Made by a program: the position numbers and the translations under genes. Below are positions 35,109-42,844 of a DNA stretch of 64,000 nt, in pieces. Location of the stretch: assembly GCA_000503195.1 (NCBI GenBank), contig AYSC01000018.1:1-64000 (forward strand). The letters run 5' to 3'. The DNA is from Blastomonas sp. CACIA14H2 (GTDB lineage: Bacteria; Pseudomonadota; Alphaproteobacteria; Sphingomonadales; Sphingomonadaceae). Position 1 is the stretch's first letter, and every line of letters begins with the position of its first letter. The notes beneath the pieces were generated by a model. It searched no databases, had not been told where the DNA came from, and saw only the letters and a list, made by a program, of their open reading frames with translations.

Positions 35109-36713
35109 ATGCTAGATTTTCCGCGCTGGAAAACGATCTCCATCAGCCTGATCCTCGCCTTTGGCGTCCTGATGGCGATCCCCAGCCTGCTGCCTGCGGG
35201 CGCGGCCAAATATTATCCCTCCTTCCTGCCGCAGGAAACGATCAACCTGGGCCTCGACCTGTCGGGGGGAAGCCATATCCTGCTGGAGGGCGACCCCAGG
35301 GACGTTGCCGCGCAGCGTCTGCAGAACATGGAAGAAACGGTGCGCGCCGCGATGCGCAGCGCCAAGCCGCGCATCGGCATCGGCGATATCTCGCGCGAGG
35401 GTGGCAAGCTTTCCTTCCTGGTGCGCGACGTCTCGCAGGTCGATGCCGCGCGCGAACTGATCCTGCCGCTGACCAGCGGCGCGGGGCTGACCGGACAGCG
35501 CGACTGGGATATCGAGGTGCGCGACACCAGCCGCATCGTGCTGACCCCGACCGAGGCGGGGCTGACCCAGGCGCTCGACCAGGCCATGGAAACCGCAACC
35601 GAGGTCGTGCGCAAGCGCATCGACGAAATGGGCACGCGCGAGCCCACGATCATCCGCCAGGGCGACAACCGCATCGTCGTGCAGGTGCCCGGCCTTGACG
35701 ATCCCCAGGCGCTGAAGGACCTGCTCGGCCAGACCGCCGAGCTCGAGTTCAAGCTGGTCGATCAGACCGCCAGCCCCGAGGATATTGCGGCGGGCCGCGC
35801 GCCCGTGGGCAGCGAGATCGTACCCTATCCGACCAACCCCGCGGGCGGCACGCCGATCGCGGTGCGCCGGCTGGGCGGTATCCGCGGCGACAAGCTGACC
35901 AACGCGCAGGCGAGCTTCGACCCGCAGACCAACGAGCCCGTCGTGTCGATCACCTTCGACCGCGACGGCGGCGCGCGCTTTGCCCGGCTGACGCAGGAAA
36001 ATGTCAACAAGCCGTTCGCGATCATCCTCGATGGCGAGGTGCTCTCCGCACCCAATATCAACGAGCCGATCCTGGGGGGTTCTGCCCAGATCTCGGGCAG
36101 CTTCACCACCGAAAGCGCCAACCAGCTCGCCATCGCGCTGCGCTCCGGCGCCCTTCCGGTGGAACTGAAGGTGGTCGAGGAACGCTCGGTCGGACCTGAT
36201 CTCGGCGCGGAATCGATCCAGCTCGGCCTCATCGCGGGCGCCGTCGGGACGATCGCGGTTCTGGTGTTCATGGTGCTCACCTATGGCCGCTTCGGCGTCT
36301 ATGCCGATATCGCGCTGGTGCTCAACATCCTCCTGATTCTCGGCGTGATGGCGCTGATGAACGCCACGCTGACGCTGCCGGGCATCGCCGGTTTCGTGCT
36401 CACCATCGGTGCGGCGGTGGACGCCAACGTGCTGATCAACGAGCGCATACGCGAAGAGCGCAAGAACGGCAGGCGCATCATCCAGGCGATCGAGGTCGGC
36501 TATACCGAAGCCTCGCGCGCGATCTTCGACGCCAACATCACCAATGTCATCGCGGCGGTGCTGCTGTTCCTGTTCGGATCGGGCCCGGTGCGCGGCTTTG
36601 CCGTGGTGCTGATGATCGGCATCGTCACCTCGGTCTGGACCGCGGTGTACGTCACCCGCATGTTCGTCGCGCTGTGGCTCAAGCGCGATCGTCCGCGCGA
36701 ACTGAACATTTAA
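35109..36713 (+). CDS. secD: Protein translocase subunit SecD
   Basis: SecD with SecF uses the proton-motive force to finish export of proteins through SecYEG. The 534-residue product has an N-terminal membrane helix (ISLILAFGVLMAIPSLLPAG), the conserved GLDLSGGSHILLEGD near residue 48, a large periplasmic region, and five C-terminal helices with the family's VLTIGAAVDANVLINERIRE near residue 438. Length is typical for alphaproteobacteria. It follows yajC and precedes secF by 15 bp. Confidence 0.97.
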   Translation: MLDFPRWKTISISLILAFGVLMAIPSLLPAGAAKYYPSFLPQETINLGLDLSGGSHILLEGDPRDVAAQRLQNMEETVRAAMRSAKPRIGIGDISREGGKLSFLVRDVSQVDAARELILPLTSGAGLTGQRDWDIEVRDTSRIVLTPTEAGLTQALDQAMETATEVVRKRIDEMGTREPTIIRQGDNRIVVQVPGLDDPQALKDLLGQTAELEFKLVDQTASPEDIAAGRAPVGSEIVPYPTNPAGGTPIAVRRLGGIRGDKLTNAQASFDPQTNEPVVSITFDRDGGARFARLTQENVNKPFAIILDGEVLSAPNINEPILGGSAQISGSFTTESANQLAIALRSGALPVELKVVEERSVGPDLGAESIQLGLIAGAVGTIAVLVFMVLTYGRFGVYADIALVLNILLILGVMALMNATLTLPGIAGFVLTIGAAVDANVLINERIREERKNGRRIIQAIEVGYTEASRAIFDANITNVIAAVLLFLFGSGPVRGFAVVLMIGIVTSVWTAVYVTRMFVALWLKRDRPRELNI

Positions 36714-36728
36714 GGAAGGCTTGATCCC

Positions 36729-37703
36729 ATGAAGCTCCTCAGGCTCGTTCCCGACAACACCAATTTCCGCTTCCTGCGCTGGCGCCACATCGCCATGGGC
36801 ATCAGCATCCTGTCGATCATCGCGTCGCTGGTGCTGGTCGGCGTGCGCGGCCTGAACCTTGGCGTCGATTTCGTCGGCGGCCAGATGATCCAGGTAACGT
36901 TCGACAAGGTCGCGGAAGCCCCGGTGGCCGAATTGCGCGAAGATATCGAGGCGCTGAACCTCGGCGAATCGACCATCCAGCGGTTCGGCCAGCCCAACCA
37001 GGTTTCGGTCCGCATGCGGCTTGCAGGCGACAATACCGACGAGGTCAACGCCGTCACCCAGCGCGTGACGAGCATGATCACAAAGGAATATGCGGCGCAG
37101 GGCGCACGCATCGACGGCGTCGATTCGGTGTCGGGCAAGGTGTCCGAAGAGCTGTTGACCACCGGCGTCTATTCGCTCGTCTTCGCGATGATCGCAATCG
37201 CGGTCTATATCTGGTTCCGATTCGAATGGCAGTTCGGCGTCGCGGCGCTGTTCGCGCTGTTTCACGACGTGGCGATCACCTTCGGCTTTTTCGCGCTCAC
37301 CCAGCTCGAGTTCAACCTGAACATCATCGCCGCGCTGCTGACGATCATCGGCTATTCGCTCAACGACACCATCGTGGTGTTCGACCGCGTGCGCGAAAAC
37401 CTGCGCAAGTACCGCAAGATGGACATGATCTCGCTGCTCGACCTGTCGACCAACGAGACGCTCGCGCGTACGGTGATGACCTCGCTCACCATGCTGATCG
37501 CGCTGCTGGCGCTGCTGCTGATCGGTCCGGGTGTGATCTTCGGCTTCACCGCCGCGATGACGCTGGGTCTGTTCGTCGGCTGCTATTCCTCGATCTACAT
37601 GGCCAACCCGATCCTGGTCTGGCTCGGCGTGGGTCCGCACAGCTTCGTTCCGCAGCAGACCGAGGCGGACAAGGCCGAGGCCAAGCTAAAGGAAGGCCTG
37701 TGA
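36729..37703 (+). CDS. secF: Protein translocase subunit SecF
   Basis: SecF is the partner of SecD in the same export motor. The 324-residue product has a first helix near residue 25, the conserved GLNLGVDFVGGQMIQVTF near residue 43, and five helices in the second half with the signature IGYSLNDTIVVFDRVRENL near residue 208. A GGAAGG ribosome site precedes the ATG. It overlaps nothing; the Mth938-like gene follows after 27 bp. Confidence 0.97.
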   Translation: MKLLRLVPDNTNFRFLRWRHIAMGISILSIIASLVLVGVRGLNLGVDFVGGQMIQVTFDKVAEAPVAELREDIEALNLGESTIQRFGQPNQVSVRMRLAGDNTDEVNAVTQRVTSMITKEYAAQGARIDGVDSVSGKVSEELLTTGVYSLVFAMIAIAVYIWFRFEWQFGVAALFALFHDVAITFGFFALTQLEFNLNIIAALLTIIGYSLNDTIVVFDRVRENLRKYRKMDMISLLDLSTNETLARTVMTSLTMLIALLALLLIGPGVIFGFTAAMTLGLFVGCYSSIYMANPILVWLGVGPHSFVPQQTEADKAEAKLKEGL

Positions 37704-37730
37704 TCGCCCGGTTGGCTGGTCGCCTCTCCC

Positions 37731-38123
37731 ATGGCTGAATTCACCCAGGATCCGCGCGCATCCGGCCCGGTCGTTACCGGCTTTACCACGCGCGGGTTCA
37801 AGCTCGATGGCGACAATCTGGGCCAGCGCCGCGTCGATGGCAGCCTGGTGCTGACCCCGGTTTCGGCCATGCCCTGGGACGCGCCGGCGGTCGAGGCGCT
37901 GGATATCGAGGCGATGGATCAGGTGCTGGCGCTCGACCCGCCGCCCGAGTTCATGCTGCTCGGCACCGGCGGCTCCATGACCCACCCTCCCCGCGCCTTC
38001 ATCCGGGCGATGGAGGAGCGCGGCATCGGCGTTGAGGTGATGGACAGCCGCGCCGCCGCCCGCGCCTGGGGGATATTGCGCTCCGAGGAGCGCTGGATCG
38101 CCGCCGCGATCATGGGGCTTTAG
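37731..38123 (+). CDS. Mth938-like domain (DUF498) protein
   Basis: The 130-residue product has the Mth938-like fold: ITGF-type N-terminus (VVTGFTTRGFKLDGDNLGQ near residue 12), PPEFMLLGTGGSMTHPPRAF near residue 68 and GIGVEVMDSRAAARAWGIL near residue 96. Related human and bacterial proteins (NDUFAF3 family) take part in complex I assembly, but the function of the stand-alone bacterial form is uncertain. A link to secDF in alphaproteobacterial genomes is common and suggests membrane-protein biogenesis (inference). No clear ribosome site precedes the ATG. Confidence 0.85.
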   Translation: MAEFTQDPRASGPVVTGFTTRGFKLDGDNLGQRRVDGSLVLTPVSAMPWDAPAVEALDIEAMDQVLALDPPPEFMLLGTGGSMTHPPRAFIRAMEERGIGVEVMDSRAAARAWGILRSEERWIAAAIMGL

Positions 38124-38141
38124 GCTTACGCTGTTGCTGCG

Positions 38142-38220
38142 CCATTCCCGCGAAAGCGGGGATCCCGCTGTTCTTCTGCGCTCATCAGGAAAGCGGGCCC
38201 CCGCCCCCGCGGGGGTGGCG
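38142..38220. repeat. Paired palindromic repeat (type B) between convergent genes
   Basis: CATTCCCGCGAAAGCGGGGA (38143) and CCCCCGCCCCCGCGGGGGTG (38199) form facing hairpins about 40 bp apart, with inner flanks TCCCGCT and AAGCGGG inverted. It lies between the converging 3' ends of the Mth938-like and DUF3137 genes. Confidence 0.7.
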
Positions 38221-38226
38221 AATGCG

Positions 38227-39180
38227 TCAGGCCTGACCAGTTCCCTCGCGCCGCCTTTCGTTCAGGCTGGTCATCATCTCCGCCAGTGCGCGGAACTGCT
38301 CGATCGTCCGCGCCAGCAGATCGCGGTCGCGGGCGGGATTGAGCGAGGCGCTCTCGAACAGATCCTCGCTGTCCACCACCACCACGACATCGCCCTTGTG
38401 GAACAGCGCCTTGAGGCTCTTGCCCTGGAACCGCTCTTCCAGTGCGACCAGCCGCTCGCAATAGGCCGGATGCACCAGATAGCGCGCCTCGACCGGATCG
38501 CTGCCATAGACGTCGAAGGTCTTCTCGAAGCGCGGATCGACCATCTTCACCCGATCGAGCTTCATGCCGTTCTTGGTCTGGCTGTCGCCGAACAGCGTCA
38601 GCCGCAATCGCTGCCGCTCGACCAGCGTCACGCCATGGAAATCGCGCGCAAAGCGCAGGGTGAGAATCACGCCCTTGAAGACGGTGACGTCGCGCCGGTC
38701 CTTGCCCGATCCCCGCCGCTCGATCATCGTCGCCTCGTACAGGCGGAACCGCGTGCCGCCGAGCTCGCCCTGCCAGCAATCCTCGCAGGTCTTGCGGGTA
38801 TAGCCCGGCAGCAGATCATAAGCATATGCCAGGTTGAACTCGTCGCCGAACGTTGCTTCGGGGCTGTATTCGACCCCCAGGCTGCGCGCGAGCGCGCTGT
38901 TCATCTCGCGCTTCAGGCTGCTGACCATGTTCTGGCGGATGATGCCACCCATGGTGAAGCCGATCGCGATGATGCCCAGCCCCGCATAGCCCAAGGCCTG
39001 CCACACGAAGCCCTCCCCGGCGAAACACAGCAGCAGTGGTCCGCCGAGCACCAGCCCGGCAATCCAGCGCTGCCACGCTTTGCGCTTGGCCTCCGCACGC
39101 GCCTCGGCCTGGCCCTGCAGCCACTGGCCCAGTTCGCCCGCCAGCAGCGTATCGACATCGGCTATTGTGATCACCGGCAT
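38227..39180 (-). CDS. DUF3137 family membrane protein
   Basis: The 317-residue product has two close hydrophobic segments (IAGLVLGGPLLLCFAGEGFV and ALGYAGLGIIAIGFTMGGII, residues 40-80) and a soluble part with FKGVILTLRFARDFHGVTLV near residue 168 and DPRFEKTFDVYGSDPVEARY near residue 215, which are typical of DUF3137. Proteins of this family are often encoded beside LemA, as here: the two genes diverge with 53 bp between start codons. Biochemical function is not known. Confidence 0.82.
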   Translation of the reverse strand: MPVITIADVDTLLAGELGQWLQGQAEARAEAKRKAWQRWIAGLVLGGPLLLCFAGEGFVWQALGYAGLGIIAIGFTMGGIIRQNMVSSLKREMNSALARSLGVEYSPEATFGDEFNLAYAYDLLPGYTRKTCEDCWQGELGGTRFRLYEATMIERRGSGKDRRDVTVFKGVILTLRFARDFHGVTLVERQRLRLTLFGDSQTKNGMKLDRVKMVDPRFEKTFDVYGSDPVEARYLVHPAYCERLVALEERFQGKSLKALFHKGDVVVVVDSEDLFESASLNPARDRDLLARTIEQFRALAEMMTSLNERRREGTGQA

Positions 39181-39233
39181 TCCCCCGCCTGTAGCGCCAT
39201 GGTAATGCTAGGCGGTCAATTGGGGGACTGTCT

Positions 39234-39791
39234 ATGGAATGGATCATACTCGGCCTTGTCGTCATCGTCCTGCTGGCGGTGATCCTGATCTATAACCGGC
39301 TGGTGGCGCTGCGCGCCAATTGCCGCCAGGGCTGGGCCGATATCGATGCCGGCCTTCGCCAGCGACACGACCTGATCCCCAATCTGGTGAGCACCGTGCA
39401 GGGCTATGCCGCGCACGAGAAGAGCGCGCTGGAGGCGGTGATCGCAGCGCGCGGCCGTGCGCTGGCCGCGCATGGCCCGGCTGAGGCGCAGGGCGCGGAA
39501 ATGGCGCTGGGCGGCGCACTCAAGAACCTGTTCGCGCTGGCCGAAGCCTATCCCGACCTCAAGGCCAATACCAATTTCCAGACGCTGCAGCACGAGCTGG
39601 CCGATGTCGAGGACAAGCTTGCCGCCGCCCGCCGCGCGTACAACGCCGCCAGCGCCGACTATAATGCGGGGATCGAATCCTTCCCGGCCGTATTGTTCGC
39701 CGGAGCGCTGGGCTTCAAGCCGCAGGGCTTCTGGGAATTGGGCGTGGACGAGCGCGCGACCGTGGGGGCTGCGCCGAAGGTGTCGTTCTGA
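39234..39791 (+). CDS. lemA: LemA family protein
   Basis: LemA proteins have one N-terminal membrane helix and a helical bundle outside or inside the membrane; their exact function is not established. The 185-residue product shows the helix MEWIILGLVVIVLLAVILIY, then NRLVALRANCRQGWADIDAG, LRQRHDLIPNLVSTVQGYAA and FPAVLFAGALGFKPQGFWEL, the conserved order of the family. A GGGGGA ribosome site precedes the ATG. It is divergent from the DUF3137 gene, a pairing that recurs in many bacteria. Confidence 0.93.
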   Translation: MEWIILGLVVIVLLAVILIYNRLVALRANCRQGWADIDAGLRQRHDLIPNLVSTVQGYAAHEKSALEAVIAARGRALAAHGPAEAQGAEMALGGALKNLFALAEAYPDLKANTNFQTLQHELADVEDKLAAARRAYNAASADYNAGIESFPAVLFAGALGFKPQGFWELGVDERATVGAAPKVSF

Positions 39792-39936
39792 AATCAGTCT
39801 GGCCCGATCCGCGAGCGCAAATAACACACGAAGACGACGGGTGCTGATCGGCGCGGCTCTGCCAATATGAACAGAGTTTAATTTGCCTGTACCATAAGCG
39901 CATGAAATGAACGTCCCTCAACCGGGATGAGATGAC

Positions 39937-40842
39937 GTGCGAACCTTGGCTCTTGTTTCAGCACTTCTGGCGACGATGGTTCCGCTCAGCGGATGCGCCA
40001 CCCTGCGGTCGGCTCAGCGCCCTGTGCTGTTGGCCGAGGACATGAAGGCCGCGCTCGCCGATTACAAATGGCCGGACATTCAGCGCAAGTTCTACAGCAG
40101 CAACGACGCCGACCGGCACGGACTGACCCGGCGGCAGTATCGCGATGAGGTCATCTGGCTGTACATGCGGGCGATCGACTCGAACTATGCCCAGTTTCGC
40201 AGCAGCGTCGAATCCGAAAGCCGTGGCAGCGATTTCGCATTCGATCTGGTGCTGGCCGCCCTTGCCGGCATCACCTCCGTTGCCGAAGCCGACGAAGTCG
40301 GGCCTTTCGCCGCAGCCATAGCGACCATGATCGGGGCGAAGGGCAGCTTCGACAAGAACCTGTTCTTCGACAAGACCTTGTCGGCTGTTCTCACCGCGAT
40401 GGACGAAGAGCGCGCCAAGCGCAGGCTGGTGATCGACCAGGGCATGCAGAACGATGAGAAAAACTATTCGATTGTCCGCGCCATGGCCGATCTCACCGCC
40501 TACCAGGAAGCGGGCAACCTGTCCGACGCGATATCGAACCTGACCACCGAGGCGGTCATCAACAAGCGGGACGCGGTCGCCAGACTCGAGAACGCAGCCG
40601 CGACCTGCGATTCGGTGGAAGACATGCAGCAGGTAACCGCGGACCTTCGCCAGCTGCTCGATGCCACCGATGGCGCAGACAATACGAAGCGCGATATCTT
40701 TGCCGCAGCTTTCGGCCTCCCCGCTGGCCTCGACAAGACCCAGCTCGTCCAGCTCGTCGGGCGCGAGCTCAACAAGGATTACTGCAAAGCCAGCCTGCGA
40801 GTGACCAAGGCTGCAGAGATCCGTGCCGCCCTCACACCCTGA
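39937..40842 (+). CDS. Lipoprotein of unknown function
   Basis: The 301-residue product starts at GTG with a lipoprotein signal (MRTLALVSALLATMVPLSGC, lipidated Cys at residue 20). The mature part is mostly helical, with IQRKFYSSNDADRHGLTRRQ near residue 49, a hydrophobic glycine-rich stretch near residue 105-130, and two further Cys near residues 223 and 287. A GGGATGAG ribosome site supports the start. The 94-residue gene that follows after 16 bp is probably co-transcribed. I recognise no family. Confidence 0.7.
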   Translation: MRTLALVSALLATMVPLSGCATLRSAQRPVLLAEDMKAALADYKWPDIQRKFYSSNDADRHGLTRRQYRDEVIWLYMRAIDSNYAQFRSSVESESRGSDFAFDLVLAALAGITSVAEADEVGPFAAAIATMIGAKGSFDKNLFFDKTLSAVLTAMDEERAKRRLVIDQGMQNDEKNYSIVRAMADLTAYQEAGNLSDAISNLTTEAVINKRDAVARLENAAATCDSVEDMQQVTADLRQLLDATDGADNTKRDIFAAAFGLPAGLDKTQLVQLVGRELNKDYCKASLRVTKAAEIRAALTP

Positions 40843-40858
40843 AACCGGAGTAGCTGCC

Positions 40859-41143
40859 ATGCCCGATGAACTCAAATATCATAGCCGTCATTCGCTGGGT
40901 GAGCTCGAACTGGGGCTGCGCAACGATGAACAATGGTGGGGCGCCTTGACGGCGGTCGAGGTGCTGGAAAACTACACCCTGGCAACGATGGGTGGCCCGA
41001 GGCCGGCGCTCAACTCGCTGCTGCTGCTGCCGATGATCGCGGATCAGGCACCGCCCGCGCCCTCCGGGGCCGAGCTGATCTGCAAGGGCAAAGCCTATGT
41101 TTCCGGAACGGCGATCGGTGTTGCGGCCTTCCGGCTAGGCTAG
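40859..41143 (+). CDS. Small protein of unknown function paired with the upstream lipoprotein
   Basis: The 94-residue product has no signal peptide. It begins MPDELKYHSRHSLGELELGL, contains WWGALTAVEVLENYTLATMG, and ends with a Gly/Ala-rich segment (CKGKAYVSGTAIGVAAFRLG). Only 16 bp separate it from the lipoprotein gene, so both probably come from one transcript. The ATG at 40859 is chosen since a GGAG motif lies about ten bases upstream. No domain is recognised. Confidence 0.55.
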   Translation: MPDELKYHSRHSLGELELGLRNDEQWWGALTAVEVLENYTLATMGGPRPALNSLLLLPMIADQAPPAPSGAELICKGKAYVSGTAIGVAAFRLG

Positions 41144-41211
41144 GCCTGCCTGCCGCAACGAACCCCTGCCCCGGGCGTTGCCTGCCGATACGCAGTCGCA
41201 ACGGGGGGCAT

Positions 41212-42024
41212 ATGCCACGCAGCAAACGGCGCAGGGCAGTCGAGCCCGCGCTCGAGGATCTAGCCGACGTCACCACCGCGCTGATCTATCGCGCAATCAG
41301 CAGGTCGGGTCGTCACGAACTCGCCCGCCCCTTCTCGGCCCTGTGGTGGTCGGGCGTGGGCGCGGGTCTGGCGATCAGCCTGTCGATCCTGTGCAAGGGC
41401 ATTCTCACGGCGCTGCTCCCCGATACCGCATGGGCGCCCGCGGTCACCAACCTGGGTTATTCGGTCGGCTTTCTGGTGGTGATCATGGGCCGGATGCAGC
41501 TGTTCACCGAGAACACGGTGACGCCGATCCTGCCGCTGCTCGCCTATCCCTCGATCTCGCGGCTTGGCCGGACCGCGCGGCTATGGGCCATCGTCTTTGC
41601 CGCGAACATGACCGGATGCCTGATCGCGGCGATCCTGATGGTGCATGCGGGCATCATCCCTCCGTTGCAGATGTCGGGCGTCGTCAGCGTCTCGCGCCAT
41701 TATGCCGAGGTCGCGCCGCTCGACCATCTGCTCTGGGGCATGCCCGCCGGGTTCATGATCGCCGCGCTGGTATGGATGCTGCCGCGTATCGAAAGCGCGG
41801 GCGAGGTGCTGATGATCATGCTGGTTACGTACATGATCGGCCTGGGCGGCTTCTCGCACGTCGTGGCGGGATCGACCGAGCTGTTCATCGTGATGCTGTT
41901 GGGCGAGATCGACCCGTTTCGCGCGGTGTTCGGCGGCATCCTGCCTGCCCTTGTCGGCAATGTCATCGGCGGAACCGTGATCTTCGCGGCGCTGGCCTAT
42001 GCGCAGGTCCGCGAGGAGATATGA
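41212..42024 (+). CDS. Formate/nitrite transporter family protein (YfdC-like)
   Basis: The 270-residue product has six predicted membrane helices and FNT features: FSALWWSGVGAGLAISLSIL near residue 43, LGYSVGFLVVIMGRMQLFTE near residue 83 with the NT following, FAANMTGCLIAAILMVHAG near residue 129, and FSHVVAGSTELFIV near residue 216 and PALVGNVIGGTVIFAALAYA near the end. The charged N-terminus (RSKRRRAVEPALEDL) resembles the YfdC subgroup, whose substrate is not established. FNT proteins move small monovalent anions. It ends 12 bp before the converging TauE/SafE gene; a sulfur-related anion is possible from context (inference). Confidence 0.83.
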   Translation: MPRSKRRRAVEPALEDLADVTTALIYRAISRSGRHELARPFSALWWSGVGAGLAISLSILCKGILTALLPDTAWAPAVTNLGYSVGFLVVIMGRMQLFTENTVTPILPLLAYPSISRLGRTARLWAIVFAANMTGCLIAAILMVHAGIIPPLQMSGVVSVSRHYAEVAPLDHLLWGMPAGFMIAALVWMLPRIESAGEVLMIMLVTYMIGLGGFSHVVAGSTELFIVMLLGEIDPFRAVFGGILPALVGNVIGGTVIFAALAYAQVREEI

Positions 42025-42036
42025 CCGCGCCTCGCG

Positions 42037-42807
42037 TCAGCTGACCGCCTTGTAGATGCTGTAGACGCTGGTGATCGTCAGCACGGTGCCGACCATGAAC
42101 AGCAGCGTGCGCGGGCGCACATTCTTGGCCAGGATCGCGCCGAACGGCGCGGCGATCACGCCGCCGATCAGCAGGCCGATGGTCGCGGTGGTGAACGCCT
42201 CGAACCCGAGCGTCAGGATGAAGGTGACCGAGATCGAGACGGTGAGGAAGAACTCCGACGTGCTCACCGTGCCGATCGTCTTGCGCGGTTCGCCGCCCTG
42301 GATCAGCAGGTTGGAGGTTACCACCGGCCCCCACCCGCCACCACCGGCAGCGTCGAGAAATCCGCCCGCCGCGCCCAGTGGCGCGACGATCCGGGGGTCC
42401 TCGAACTTCGGCGTGGGGAAGCGCCACGCGCGATAGAGCAGCACCAGGCCGATGCCGGTCAGATAGGCCATGACCAGCGGGCGGGCGATGCTGGCATCGA
42501 CATTGGCCAGAACATAGGCGCCCAGGATGCCGCCCCCGACGCCGGGCAGCACCAGCTTGGCGAACAGCCCCCAGTCGATATTGCGGTGCCAGGCATGGCT
42601 GAGCCCCGATGCCCCGGTCGTGAACACTTCGGCAAAATGTACCCCGGCCGAGGCTTGCGCCGGGGGCACGCCCAGCACGGAGACCAGCAGCGTGCTGGAA
42701 ATCACGCCAAAGGCCATGCCCAGCGCCCCGTCGACCATCTGCGCGGCGATGCCCACCAGAATATAGGGCCAGATTTCGGCTGGGTTCAGTATTCCAAGGT
42801 CCGGCAC
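42037..42807 (-). CDS. Sulfite exporter TauE/SafE (TSUP) family protein
   Basis: The 256-residue product has about eight hydrophobic segments and the two TSUP repeats: IAAQMVDGALGMAFGVISST near residue 20 and APLGAAGGFLDAAGGGGWGP near residue 145. TSUP proteins export or import sulfite, thiosulfate or organosulfonates. It lies 37 bp downstream of the TonB-dependent receptor gene on the same strand and in a region with a DUF2292/OscA-like gene, supporting a sulfur role. Direction of transport is uncertain. Confidence 0.87.
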   Translation of the reverse strand: MPDLGILNPAEIWPYILVGIAAQMVDGALGMAFGVISSTLLVSVLGVPPAQASAGVHFAEVFTTGASGLSHAWHRNIDWGLFAKLVLPGVGGGILGAYVLANVDASIARPLVMAYLTGIGLVLLYRAWRFPTPKFEDPRIVAPLGAAGGFLDAAGGGGWGPVVTSNLLIQGGEPRKTIGTVSTSEFFLTVSISVTFILTLGFEAFTTATIGLLIGGVIAAPFGAILAKNVRPRTLLFMVGTVLTITSVYSIYKAVS

Positions 42808-42844
42808 GTGCGGTCCCTTCTGCTGGAGGAAGCTTCAACCACCC

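Noticed and set aside
35112-37640. An 842-residue open frame on the minus strand opposite secD and secF
   Set aside because: It mirrors the codon pattern of secDF in the opposite frame; the product is Asp/His/Arg-rich low complexity and the sense genes are certain.
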